Positions 23,514-33,977 of a stretch of DNA of 64,000 nucleotides are shown one piece after another (the stretch's first letter is position 1; each line of letters begins with the position of its first letter). The position numbers and the translations under genes were made by a program. The stretch comes from Carnegiea gigantea (Eukaryota; Streptophyta; Magnoliopsida; Caryophyllales; Cactaceae), in assembly GCA_029747015.1 (NCBI GenBank), contig JAKOGI010000140.1, positions 741,133 to 805,132 on the forward strand, written 5' to 3'. Under the pieces are notes generated by a model that was given only the letters and a program-made list of their open reading frames with translations, did not search any database and was not told the DNA's origin.

Positions 23514-25054
23514 TTGCTGGATCTGAGGTGACTACAGTAGCGGGCTCCTGGCCTAGATCCGCAGCTGGGTTTGCGCTAGGAACAACTGGGGCTGCCTCAT
23601 CCCAACCGGGCCCATCTGCGGCTTGGCCAGAAACAGGCCCGTCTGTCGCTGCAGGCTCAGCAACATCCTCATCATCGGTGGGCTGGGCCGAATCCTCCTC
23701 AAGATAGCCAGCCGTTTCGGGCTGGTTGTTCTTTTGGGCCAGCTCTTACGTATCTAGGAAGGGGAATATATCTTCATGAAATACAACATCTCGGCTTTTG
23801 AAATATTCATGAGTGTCCAAATCATATAATTTCCATACCTTCTTTCCATAGGGGTAGCCCACAAAAATGCATCTCCTACTTCTTGAGGCGAATTTATCAA
23901 GTCCCTTTAGACGGTTTGAAGCATAACATTGGGTACCAAAGACCTTGAAATGGTCATATAATGGTTGTTGCCTGAAGATCACTTCATATGGAGTTTTCCC
24001 GTTCAGAAGCTTGGTTGGTGTTCTATTATTAAGTGTGCCGCCGTTAGCACACATTCTCCCAGAAAGCCAAAGGTAAATTGGCTTGAAAGCGAAGAGCTCG
24101 AGCCACATTAAAGAGATGTCGATACTTACGTTCTACTCTTCCGTTTTGTTGGGGAGTATCTACGTAGCTCGGTTGGTGCATAATTCCTTTTTCACGATAG
24201 AAAGTCTTCATGGTCCCGGATGTGAACTCACTTCCATTGTCGGACCTCACGATTTTGACTTGTTTACCAAGTTGAGTTTGGGCCATGAGAATAAATCCTT
24301 TAAGCAAAGTTGCAGCCTCGCTTTTTTCTTTCATCAAATACAACCAAACTCCCCAACTAGCATCATCCACCAAGGTAAGAAAATAATGAGCTCCACATGA
24401 TGCGGGGACTCGATAAGGACCCCATATATCACAATGTACAATTTCAAATAAATTATTGGCTTTATTATCACTTTCATGAAAGTGTAACCTAGTTTGTTTA
24501 GCACAGTAACAAACATCACACACATTATTTTTCTTCCCAACACAATCTGAAAAACCTAAATGTTTTGCAAAGTATGTCTTGACGCCACTAGATGGATGAC
24601 CCATCCTTTTGTGCCAAAGCTCACTCGTCTTGACTGCATTACTTTGAACCTTCGACGGTGCCTCAACATGATAATAGAAGCCATCTTTTTGCCTACTCGC
24701 ACCAATCGGCATTCTCGAAGTACGGTCCTGCATGATACAAGAATCATCATAGAATGTCACACTACAATTTAAATCCTTGGTAATTCTTGCAATAGAAACA
24801 AGATTACAACTTAAATTGGGGACAAAAAGCACATTTGTCAAATTGAGTTTTTCTCCCAAGGCCATGCTCCCTTGCTGTGTAGATACGGTTTGAGTACCGT
24901 TAGGAAGGTAAATAAGAATAGGTCTTGTATTTTCTAATTTCATCAACAACTTTTCATCACCTGTCATACGCATAGATGCTCCGCTATCAAGCATCCACTT
25001 AGGGTTACCTATTAGCTTCTCACTCCCATTCTTTGAAGTGTCAAGAAGGGCCAT
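23514..25054 (-). pseudogene. copia pol fragment: protease and integrase
   Basis: The frame 25054-24044 (336 codons) is open and holds, in order: protease with MLDSGAS (near residue 22), a GAG-pre-integrase region with LWHKRMGHPS and CDVCYCAKQTR, and an integrase core with HCDIWGP, SDNGSEF and NGRVERKYRH, so all three acidic residues are present. The reading continues in another frame (24108-23746) through FGTQCYASNRL to FPFLDT and a stop, then an acidic Ala/Pro-rich linker. The element ends there, so RT and RNase H are absent. This block is better preserved than the pol of the copia element at 10.7-16.2 kb. Confidence 0.9.
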
Positions 25055-25289
25055 GAGACGCTGAGTCTACTCACTGGTTAGCCCCGGTGTAGCTGTTGTA
25101 GTGCCTTCTGTTGCCACTGAGTGTCCTCGGGTACGAGCTGGGCTGTCATGGTCAATGCAGCATAGACCGACTCATGACTAGCCCCCCTTCCTCGGCCACT
25201 GCCAGAGCGATCAGCGCAGCCCCCTGGCTCCTCGACCTCCTTGTCCACGTCCTCAGGAGCTCCATCCAGGCGCGTATCTAACTACCTCG

Positions 25290-27371
25290 AAGCAGTTGAC
25301 GTCCTCATGGAGGAACTTGCCACAATGTTTGCAAGTTGGCCTGTCAACGTGAGTATTTTTCCCAGACACGGCAAACGCAGGGACACTCTCTGCCTGTCAT
25401 CCCTATTCATCATAAGGTGCTTGTGATTTTCTTCTTGGTGCACCATGTTAAAAATTTTATCCAGAGAGGGTAGAGGCTCAATTGCAAGTATTTGGCTCCT
25501 AATATTAAAGTCATTCTCATCATTCAAGCCCATCAAAATTTGATGAACTCTCTCCTTGTTAGTAATTTTCAACAAGTATACGGTTTATCGCCGTAATACT
25601 AACGGGTGTCGATCCTTAGGGATGGTTGTGAAATTCGATTCGCAAAAATTCTAACCTAAATTAAAACTAGATGCCAAATTTAACAAAACTAAGGCCAAAT
25701 TGTTCCACCAAACAAATCAGTAGACTAAATAAACAAGATTTATTCAAGAATCATGCACAATTATGTAGCTGGCAAAGCATCCAAAAGTAAAGTAGAGGCA
25801 CCAATTTGCAAATAAATCAAGCCACCAACACTCTACCATGATTGTTCCTAGTTAACCAGAATTCACGATTGATCTTCATTTTTACATCTTCATTTTTACT
25901 GAAGCAGAGGAACGCAACCTTCATTCTCATCAAAAGAGGACCTTGGCCGAAAATCCAGCCCAAAGCTTGTAAATCTGATATGAAAACTAAATCACTCATT
26001 CGAATTAAACTAAACCAAGAATCAAGATTACACAAACATGTGAACTGTAACTAAATCTGAAAACGAAAATCAGTAAAAAAACAATGGAAAACTGGAAAAC
26101 TCTACTCTACGCTACTCTCTTCGACCCCTTATCAAGACCCACCGGTGCTCTGCTTTCGAGCTCCATTAAAGCCCCTTGATGAACCGGTTTGTCGCCCCCA
26201 AAATAATTGCCCCTTGAATGCTTAAAACCGCTAAATTGATGATGATACTGAAAGGAACGACTAGGTAGAATTAATGGGATGAATAATGGAGGAAAATAAA
26301 AGAGAAGGGTGCGGCGATTATGGTGGAGGAAGATGAAGAGCCCTATCGTGCTCTGTTTTTTGATCTTTGCTGGGCTGGAAACCGAGAAGAAGAAGAAGAA
26401 AACTGATGGGGGAGGAAAGAAAGGACTCATGTGCCATGCACGTGATAGGTTAAATGAAGAGAGAGGCAGGCCGGCTCACGGAGGAAGGCGAAGTGGGCTG
26501 CGGCTGGGTTTTCCTTAATAGCTGGTTGGGCTTGGCCCAAGAAGAGAAGAAAGGGGAAGAAAACAGAGAGAACCGGTCCAGGGCCTAGGCTTGCAATTGG
26601 GCCCAACGTGAAGGAAACGATGCAGGCCCAGTTGCTCCTTACTAGCCTGTGTTTCTTCTCTTTGTCCAAACTTTGAGGACATTATTCATTTTTTCTTCAA
26701 ATTGTCCAACCCCTACAAAATGAACAAAAATATTGTTAAAATTCTAATTAACTAATTTATTTCGAGTAAATATTAGGTAATAAAATGGCATAATATCTCA
26801 TAATTTATGATTTAACACTCCTCATCCAACATCTTCATCAATTTTTCGCCTATTTTACATTCACACTTACCGCAAAAACATTGTGGGAACCTCACTTGAT
26901 TCTCCAATTCACTCCACAAACCCATAAGTTTGGAATAAAACTCTACGACTTCCAACCCCCCTTGTTTGCACCCGGCTAGTTTGGTTTTGAGTTGGTGTAT
27001 TTTTGGGACATTGGAAACTGCGTATCATCTTTTTAGATTTTTCCACATAAGTTCCGCAGTGTCAACATAGACTATGCTCGTTCTTAGCTTAGGATCGATG
27101 ACATTCAATATCCATGAACAAATCATGGAGTTGACCATCTCCCATGCTTGCAATTCTAGTTGATCATCTTCTTCTTTCAAGGTGGGTTTCTCTAGGGTTC
27201 CCTCAATAAACCCTAACTTGTTGTTTGCTTTTAAAGCGGTTCTAACAGCTTTTTCTCACAAATCATAATTCTTCCCATCGAAAATCACTGCAGTTATTAA
27301 TGCTACGGGTCCTTCTGACGGACGTAAAAAATAAGGAGAGTGATTCTCGACGATAAATTTTTTTCTGTCAT
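25290..27371 (-). pseudogene. copia gag, split by a solo LTR
   Basis: The start codon on the minus strand is at 27371-27369. Frameshifts and a TGA in place of a conserved Trp (in a NYDLW-like motif) break the first third. Further blocks are AWEMVNSMI, KIHQLKTKL and CFCGKCECKIGEKL. The frame is interrupted at 26827 and resumes at 25574 with ERVHQILMGLND. A correct CX2CX4HX4C zinc knuckle, CKHCGKFLHEDVNC, lies near 25333-25292. Removing the insert rejoins the frame smoothly, which supports the insert boundaries. Confidence 0.8.
25575..26826 (-). mobile_element. Solo LTR-like insertion in copia gag
   Basis: 1252 bp without coding sequence, flanked by CAACA (25570-25574 and 26827-26831). Its left part, read on the minus strand, has the GGATCGACACCC...CCGTATACT ending style of long Gypsy (Tat/Athila-like) LTRs. 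TG..CA tips are not evident, so the exact ends could be off by a few bases. The family is an inference. Confidence 0.6.
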
Positions 27372-27415
27372 GATTTTTGTTTTGGAACTAGGGTTTTTTG
27401 GGTGATGAGCGCCTA

Positions 27416-27428
27416 GACTCTAATACCA
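27416..27428 (-). other. Primer binding site of minus-strand copia element
   Basis: Minus strand TGGTATTAGAGTC abuts the LTR and matches the initiator-Met tRNA complement with one clear change. Confidence 0.85.
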
Positions 27429-27642
27429 TGTTAAATTTTTATGTCAATTGGATCATAAACAAAGAGTCATACATGTAAGCTCAAATGAGGTTTCATCCCA
27501 AAATCAATTGGCAATGAGTGAAGTAACTCACAAGCTTATATACTTGCTCAACCCCTTTAATTTCATCAATATAGGATAACACGCACTATCATATTAAAAG
27601 AATTTTATCAATGTAGGACAATATCCACTTTCATATTCCAAC
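27429..27642 (-). repeat. 5' LTR of minus-strand copia element
   Basis: 214 bp. On the minus strand it begins GTTGGAATATGAAAGTGG and ends AAATTTAACA before the primer site. No second full LTR exists in the element. Confidence 0.85.
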
Positions 27643-28730
27643 ACCCTGCAAACGATACCAGGGATTATGGTACACACATATGCAAAATAGGATAGATCTC
27701 AACACACATATATGGACGCATGTGCACAAAAAAATGCACAAAAAAAGGGGAAAAGTAAATTTTCCCATAGTTAAGTAGAGATAAATTCAATTCAATGTCA
27801 AACGACATGTACATAGATGGGAGATATCTGGTTGCAAATGACCTTTACCAAACAAATCAGAGAGGATCTGCCTTATCATAGAAGTGGGGGGAGTACTCTT
27901 AAACAGAAGATAAAATAACAACTCAACAACTTCATATTAGGTGAGCGACCTCCCCTAGGGTCCCCCATGGGGGAGCTGACTAAAATAAAAGGAATTTCTT
28001 GTTTTTACAATGGTAAAATGGTAATAGAAAACACTGGGCATATTTTTTATAAGAGTCCGCTCATTCATATCATTTGTTAAAATTACTCCCAAATGTGTAG
28101 AAAAATATAAAACTAAAGTGAACAAAGTTGTAATGGGGTGTTCAAATTCGGATAACAATTTTACTCATGGTTTGAATGCCTTGTCTCAACCATGCATGGA
28201 TATCTTCAAGGATGTTTAAAATTGGTCGAGCAATGTGACTCTATCCCCTCAACGCTTGGCTTGAATCACTACATGGTCACCTGACTCACCTTATATTATA
28301 AACTTGTTAAAACCTGCCTATACCACTACGTGTACTTTATACGTCTCGAAGTGGTCTAGCTTCTGCCACTAAAATGGAAGATTTTCCCTATTATGCCCCT
28401 TCGGCTTTGAGAAGTTTGTCCATTCTATTTGTGATGATAAATTCACGTGTTGAAAAGTTAGTGAGAGAATTGTCAAAGTTGATTTTGATGAATCCCAGAG
28501 GGGCACAGCTTATAAAATGACTCGAGATGAAAGGGAGAGCACAGTCCGTAAAAGAGTCATCAACCGACACCGAAGTTTAGATTTTTCATTAGGTGCTTAC
28601 TTTTTTTAACTTGAAGTAAACTTACTAGACAGTGAATACTCAATTGCTTTCATTTCAACCGTATTCATGTTTCATTTCACTCTTTAGTTATGTTGCTTAT
28701 AAAAAATTAAAATAAAAAAGAATGCATCGA

Positions 28731-29032
28731 GGCCTTGTCCTTTTCATTAGAAAATAGGGGTTGGAAATGGGTGAAATGGGTTGAAGTGGATTGAAGTGAG
28801 TATTTTTTTGTTGAAGTGGGTCGACGTGAATTGAAATGAGTTGAAGTTGGTATATTTTTATATGATCGGTAGAAGTTGGTTAAAATAGTAGGTTGAAATA
28901 GGTTGAAGTATGTATTTTTTTATTAAAGTTTGTGAAGTTGGTTAAAGTGGATTGAAGTTGATATTTTTTATTGAAATTCATGAAGTAGATTGAAGTTGTT
29001 AAATTAGAATTTTCCAACGAAAAAACAGGGCC
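28731..29032. mobile_element. MITE, TTCAACC-repeat family (shared by both duplicates)
   Basis: Termini GGCCTTGTCCTTTTCATT and AACGAAAAAACAGGGCC, flanked by CGA at 28728-28730 and 29033-29035. It is the counterpart of 18141-18406. Confidence 0.8.
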
Positions 29033-29425
29033 CGAATGGGCAAATTTTCATTTGTTTCAGATTAGTATCGAAGGACTAAAAGTGTGTATTTTCATCAGTA
29101 TAAATGTTGGGTACAGGAGGTTGGAGATGGCCCAATGATGAGCAACAAAATTTATGGTAGTATTGTTGATATCTCTGGAACACGACCTCAAGAACTGCCA
29201 TGATTATGTGTAAAGGAAATGAACAAATGAGCCATGTTGGAAAAATAAAAACAAAAAATACAAAATGGGCATAAGAAAGTTCAATATTTATTGGTTATGA
29301 TCAGAACTCCTCATTCAACAAAGAAGAAGAAGAAGATTTCTAATTAGGGGTTGTGGGGGCCAGGAAATTTCTTCTAAGAGGAGCAAATAATTATTTTAGG
29401 ACTCAAGAAATTAAAGTTTAGTTAA

Positions 29426-30472
29426 CAGGATGTTTAGTTGGAAGGAAAATGATTTTTCCGAAAAATCATTTTCTGTGGAAAATGTTTTTCCAAGAAAAAT
29501 TGATTTTCATGTCACATTTTTCATTATTTGGTACAAAATAAATCATTTTTCATGAAAAGAGAAAAACATCAACTAAATTGTTTAAATGACGAAAAATATT
29601 AACTGAATGGTCGTAGTTGACATAAATGTTGATCAAATGAAGGAATTTTGAGTTTAAAGTTCATATTTGAGTTTTTGTCAATGCTTCCTCTCGGATAATG
29701 AAGTTTCGATCTAAACCATTGAAATTATTTTAGTGACAAAAAAATCAATTGAATTATTTAAGTGGCCAAAAATATCAATTCAATTATCGTGGAGGAGAAA
29801 AATGTTGGCCAAAAGAACGACGGTTGTGCCCAAAATCTGGATTTTAGCATATTTGAGGAGTTTCTATCCAATGATCAAGTTTCGATCCAAACTATTGGAA
29901 TTGTTCTAGTAGTGAAAAATATTGATTGTACTGTTTAAGGAGCGAAAAATATCAATTAAATTGTCATTGTGGAAAAAAATGTTGAGCAAATAAAAGATTA
30001 TCAAGGTCAAAATCTGAATTCGAACATGTTTAAATATTTTCTGTCTGATGATAAAGTTTCGATTCAATCTGTTAAAATTATTTTACTGGCGAGTCGACTG
30101 AATTCTTTTAGTGTCGAAAAATGTCGATTAAGTTGTCGCAGTGGGGATAACTGTCGATCAAATGAAAGGTATTTGAGCTGAAAATTTAGATTTAAGTTTA
30201 TTTTAATATTTTCTATCGGATAGTCAAGTTTCGATCCAAATTATTAAAATCGAATTTTACACCTAAATTTAGCTGACCATATCATCAAAGAATTGAAGAA
30301 GGAAAATTAACTTTCCATCTTCTCAAAAAGGAAAATCATTTTCCTCCATTGGAGGGAAAATCATTTTCCTTAGAAAATACTTTTCCATCTTTTATTGGGC
30401 CAAACAATGAAAAATTAGAAAACCGTAAACCGTTTTTTGAGAAATTCATTTTAGCTCCAACCAAACATTACC
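29426..30472. mobile_element. MITE with internal tandem array
   Basis: Termini CAGGATGTTTAGTTGGA and CTCCAACCAAACATTACC, with TAA at 29423-29425 and 30473-30475. Copy 1 lacks it near 19790-19800. Subterminal AAATCATTTTCTGTGGAAAA is shared with the element at 3297. The centre is a four-unit tandem repeat rather than unique DNA. Confidence 0.85.
29560..30260. repeat. Tandem array of about 175-bp units inside the MITE
   Basis: The anchor AAGTTTCGAT recurs at 29701, 29877, 30054 and 30226, spacings of 176, 177 and 172. Each unit carries GAAAAATATCAATT-like words and a GTCG/GTGG segment. The copies are well diverged. Confidence 0.85.
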
Positions 30473-32180
30473 TAAATGAATCAAGTAATTTTTTATTTTT
30501 TTTTTTTTTTGCGGTCACCATGTGTCTTTTGAACTTAACATAATGATATATTGAATGGCAGTGGCACACATGTTTTGTCACATACTTAAACTTTTTTTTT
30601 TAGGTTTTTAGAATTATACATAATTGAATTGAATTTCTTATTTACCTAATATATTTTTAGGAAGGAAGTTGATATAAACTATTTGTAAGTTACCATTTTA
30701 TCAAAAAATTACTATAATAGTTATAATAAAAATGTTGCTTCCTACAAAATTAAACCGGCAATTTGTGATATTTATGAGTAGGCAAACTAGTATCATTAGT
30801 GATGTTGTTTAGGTCTATTAAGCTTAAGCTAAATCAGTAGTCATACTCACAACCTAGGCTCTTGTCACCTTTATGATTAAAGACCAATAAACCCACTTGC
30901 TTGTAGGGTTATAGTTATGTGGTTGGCTAGCTCTTTAGATTCCCTGCTTTCAAACACAGTTTGATGTCATTATGTGTGATGAATATTAGGGTCAATTCAA
31001 ATATCTCTACTTGTACGGAAACCAGCTAGGTAGACTCTACTATAATAAGATGAATTTTAGTGAAGTTTGAGTAATTTAATATGTCTGCACTTATACGATA
31101 GTCTCAGGAGTAGGGACATATGATGGAATATTATTTTTTGGGGCTTGGAGGCTGGAGAAATTAAGGGGCATTATGTGGATTTCCCAAGAAAAGGGAGAAA
31201 AAAAAAAAAAGGCTTGCATATTTGGGGCTACCTTGCAAACGATACCGGTGATTAAGGTACACACATATGCAAAATACGATAGACCCCAACACACATACAT
31301 AGACGCGTGCGCACAGAAAAATGCAACAAAACAAGGGAAAAATAAATTTTCCCATAGTTAAGGAGCTATAAATTCAATACAATGTCAAACGACATGTACA
31401 TGCATGGGAGATGTCTGGTTGCAACTGATCTGTGTCAAACAAATCAAAGAGGATCTGCCTTATCGTAGAATTGAGGGGAGTACTCTTAAGCATAAGATAA
31501 AATAATAACTCAACAAATTCATAGTACGTGAACGACCTCCCCTGGTCCCGGGGGGAGTTGTACGCAAACAAAAGGAATTTCTTTTTTTACAATGGGAAAA
31601 TGGTAATGAAAAACATTGGGCATATTTTTTTTTATAAGATTACACTCATTCATATCATCTGTTAAAATCACCACCAAATGCATAGAAAAACATAAGACTA
31701 AAGTGAACAAAGTTGTAGTGGAGCGTTCAAATTTGGATAACAATTTCACTAGTGGTTTGAATGCCTTGTCTCAACCATGCATGGATATCTTCAAGGATGT
31801 TTAAAATTTGCCGAGCAATGTGACTCTATCCCTTCGATACTTAGCTTGAATCATTACATGGTCACCTTCTGTTATAAACTTGTTAAAACCTATAAATACC
31901 ACTATGTGCGCTTCATACATCTTGAAGTGGTCTGGCTTTTCCTATTATGCCCCTTTGGCTTTGAGAAGTTTGTCCATTCAATTTGTGACGATAAATTCAC
32001 GTTTTGTTGAAAAGTTGGTGAGGGAATTGTCAAGGTTAATTTTGATGAATCCCAGAGGAGCAGAGTTCGAAAAATGATTCGAGATGAAAGGGAGGGAACA
32101 GATCCCCGAAAAGAGCCATCAATTGACACACAAGTTCGGATTCTTCGTTAAGTGCGTACTTTTTTAAAACTTGAATTAAA

Positions 32181-32946
32181 CATGCTAGGGATTAAAAACA
32201 TCAATTTTGAAAACATCATCATCATCATCCATGATCAACAGACCAGATTTTGTGGAGCAGATGTCTCCTCTCCAGGACTAGGCAATTTACCACTCAAGTG
32301 GAAGATTGAGGAGTTGGTTAAGTCGGGTTCTAGCAAAAAAATAGCAACTACCCTGATTTTGTGGGAATGGGAAGTCAGGTAGGGTTAGAATCTTGTGTAT
32401 GAATGGAGAAGTGAGGGAGAGCTCTGAGCATCAGTTCATGAGCCATAAATAATTGTAATCTAGCTCTCTTTCAGTTTTCTTCCCCTGTTTCATATTTTAG
32501 TAGTTTCAGTGTTCCTTTCCATTGTTGGTTCAGGGGCCTCCGAAGCCAATGTTGAAAGATTTGAATAGTCGAACACCAGTTTGTCTGCTTTTGCTGAGAT
32601 ATTGATTATTGGGTTGAATTAATTTGCAAATTTTTATCCTATTTTCACCGGTTGGAATACTCTGTTCTTCGCCATTTTCGTGCCCTGTTTCTTTTTTTTT
32701 TTTTTGGGTTTAATAATAGCGTTACTCTGTTATGTCGTGCTTGTCTTGCTTTTGGTTTAATTAAATTATTTTATTTTACTCTTTCTGCTTGTTTCGTTCC
32801 CCTCGCCCTTCTTTCATTTCTTGCCTTTCTCTGACCTCTTGGAGTGGTTGTCCCAAGATCTGGATTTTTCTTTTCTTATGTCAGTCATCCCATCAATTTT
32901 CAAGTAGTGTTACTTTATGCTTTTTTGTTTTCTTATCAGACGCTCA
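32181..32946. other. Intergenic DNA, no gene seen
   Basis: Short frames only. The T-rich stretch near 32690-32705 and the cytosine/thymine-rich block around 32800-32900 have no recognisable function. Confidence 0.5.
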
Positions 32947-33974
32947 GCCTCTGTTTTTTTTGTGTCTCAATTGTAATTTATCAATTTTAATTTACTTTAA
33001 CCCACTTTAATCTATTTCAATCTATTTCAACTCATGTAAAAAAAAAATATCAACTTCAATCCACTTCAACCTATCTCAACTTACTTCAACCCACTTCAAC
33101 CCACTTTAACCCACCCCCTTCATAATTTTAATAATTTGTAAAGTATCATGTGAGATTTAATCATTCTTGCACCAAAAAGTTCACTATACTACTTTTTTGT
33201 AAATTATCGTACTTTAGAATTGTTTTATTTTTTGTATTTTTGTATTTTTTTAGCTTTTTATTTTAAAATTTTAAAATTTTTAATTTTTAATTTTTTGTAT
33301 TTTATTTTTTTATGTTTTTTATTTTTATTTTTTATTTTTTAAAATTTTATTTTCAATTTTTTGTATTTAATTTTTATTTTTAATTTTTAATTTTTTAATT
33401 TTATTTTTAATTTTTTGTATTTAATTTTAATTTTTATTTTTTTAATTTTTTAGTTTTTTTAATTTTTAATTTTTTAGTTTTTATTCTTTTATTTTTTATA
33501 TATCATTTTTTATTTTTTATTTTTATTTTTGTATTTTTTAAATTTTTTGTATTTATTTTTTAATTTTTTATCTTTTTAGTTTTATTCCAAACAAAAGCTA
33601 CAGAAAATTCCAAAAAATAAAAATAAAAAATAAAAAATAAAAAATAAAAAATAAAAAATAAAAAACAAAAAATAAAAATATAAAAATAAAAAATAAAAAA
33701 TAAAAAAGAATGAACAGAAATTCCACAAAATTTTGATAACTTCATAAATTATCACACATTAATTACATTCTCATTATTGTAGCCCACTTCAACCCACCAC
33801 ATAAAAATATACCAACTTCAACCCACTTCAACTTACATCAACCCATTTCAACATACTTCAACCTATTTCAACCCACTTTAAAAAAAAAAAAAAACCAATT
33901 TTAACCGGCTTTAACTCACCTCAACCTACTTCACCCTTTTACCCACCCAATTTACCCACAAAAAGAACAGGCCC
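32947..33974. mobile_element. Long TTCAACC-family MITE with AT-rich foldback insert
   Basis: Left end GCCTCTGTTTTTTTTG and right end CAAAAAGAACAGGCCC pair; TCA flanks at 32944-32946 and 33975-33977. TTCAACCCA arrays occupy both outer parts. The middle (about 33118-33780) is an AT block whose left half is T-rich and right half A-rich, possibly a nested palindromic insertion. Confidence 0.65.
33118..33780. repeat. AT-rich low-complexity foldback
   Basis: TTTTTAATTTTTTAT-type words fill 33220-33590 and AAAAATAAAAAATAA-type words fill 33600-33715, so the halves are complementary around about 33593. Flanking words ATAATTTGTAAAGTATCA and its diverged complement near 33735 extend the symmetry. Confidence 0.7.
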
Positions 33975-33977
33975 TCA

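Larger units (their letters stand above)
23497..27642 (-). mobile_element. Ty1/copia element, 3'-truncated, with inverted termini
   Basis: Minus-strand copia element: 5' LTR 27642-27429, primer site, gag, protease and integrase, then an abrupt end inside pol. RT, RNase H and the 3' LTR are missing. The left edge is instead a 17-bp inverted copy of the LTR's U3 tip (23497-23513). ACCCT flanks both ends (23492-23496 and 27643-27647), and copy 2 of the duplication has a near match to the empty site near 31229-31237. A solo LTR is nested in gag. Confidence 0.85.
18022..28620 (+). repeat. Tandem segmental duplication, copy 1
   Basis: The host segment starting CTTGCTAGATAGTAAATACTC and ending near CTTGAAGTAAA is repeated directly in 28621-32180. 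Matching anchors are 18131/28721, 18400/29025, 19098/29119, 19700/29335, 20385/30645, 20740/30830, 23160/30900, 23400/31140 and 27648/31236. Without five later insertions copy 1 is about 3 kb. The segment itself has no recognisable gene. Confidence 0.9.
28621..32180 (+). repeat. Tandem segmental duplication, copy 2
   Basis: Direct repeat of the 18022-28620 host segment. It lacks the hAT, copia and two MITE insertions of copy 1 but has its own MITE at 29426-30472. The end near 32180 shows the same TTGAATTAAACATGCTAG-type junction as between the copies. No gene is recognised within it. Confidence 0.9.

Noticed and set aside
23405..23707. 100-codon + strand frame rich in Ala, Ser, Gly
   Set aside because: Antisense of the Ala/Pro-rich linker at the truncated end of copia pol.
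25282..26669. Possible genes at 26107-26430 and 26427-26669
   Set aside because: They lie inside the solo LTR nested in copia gag and have biased, low-complexity composition with no motifs.
29560..30260. CRISPR-like regular repeats
   Set aside because: Units are about 175 bp and directly adjacent without spacers, in plant DNA inside a MITE.
32652..33010. Two overlapping + strand frames rich in Phe, Leu, Ser
   Set aside because: Arise from pyrimidine-rich DNA; hydrophobic composition only, no start context or family match.
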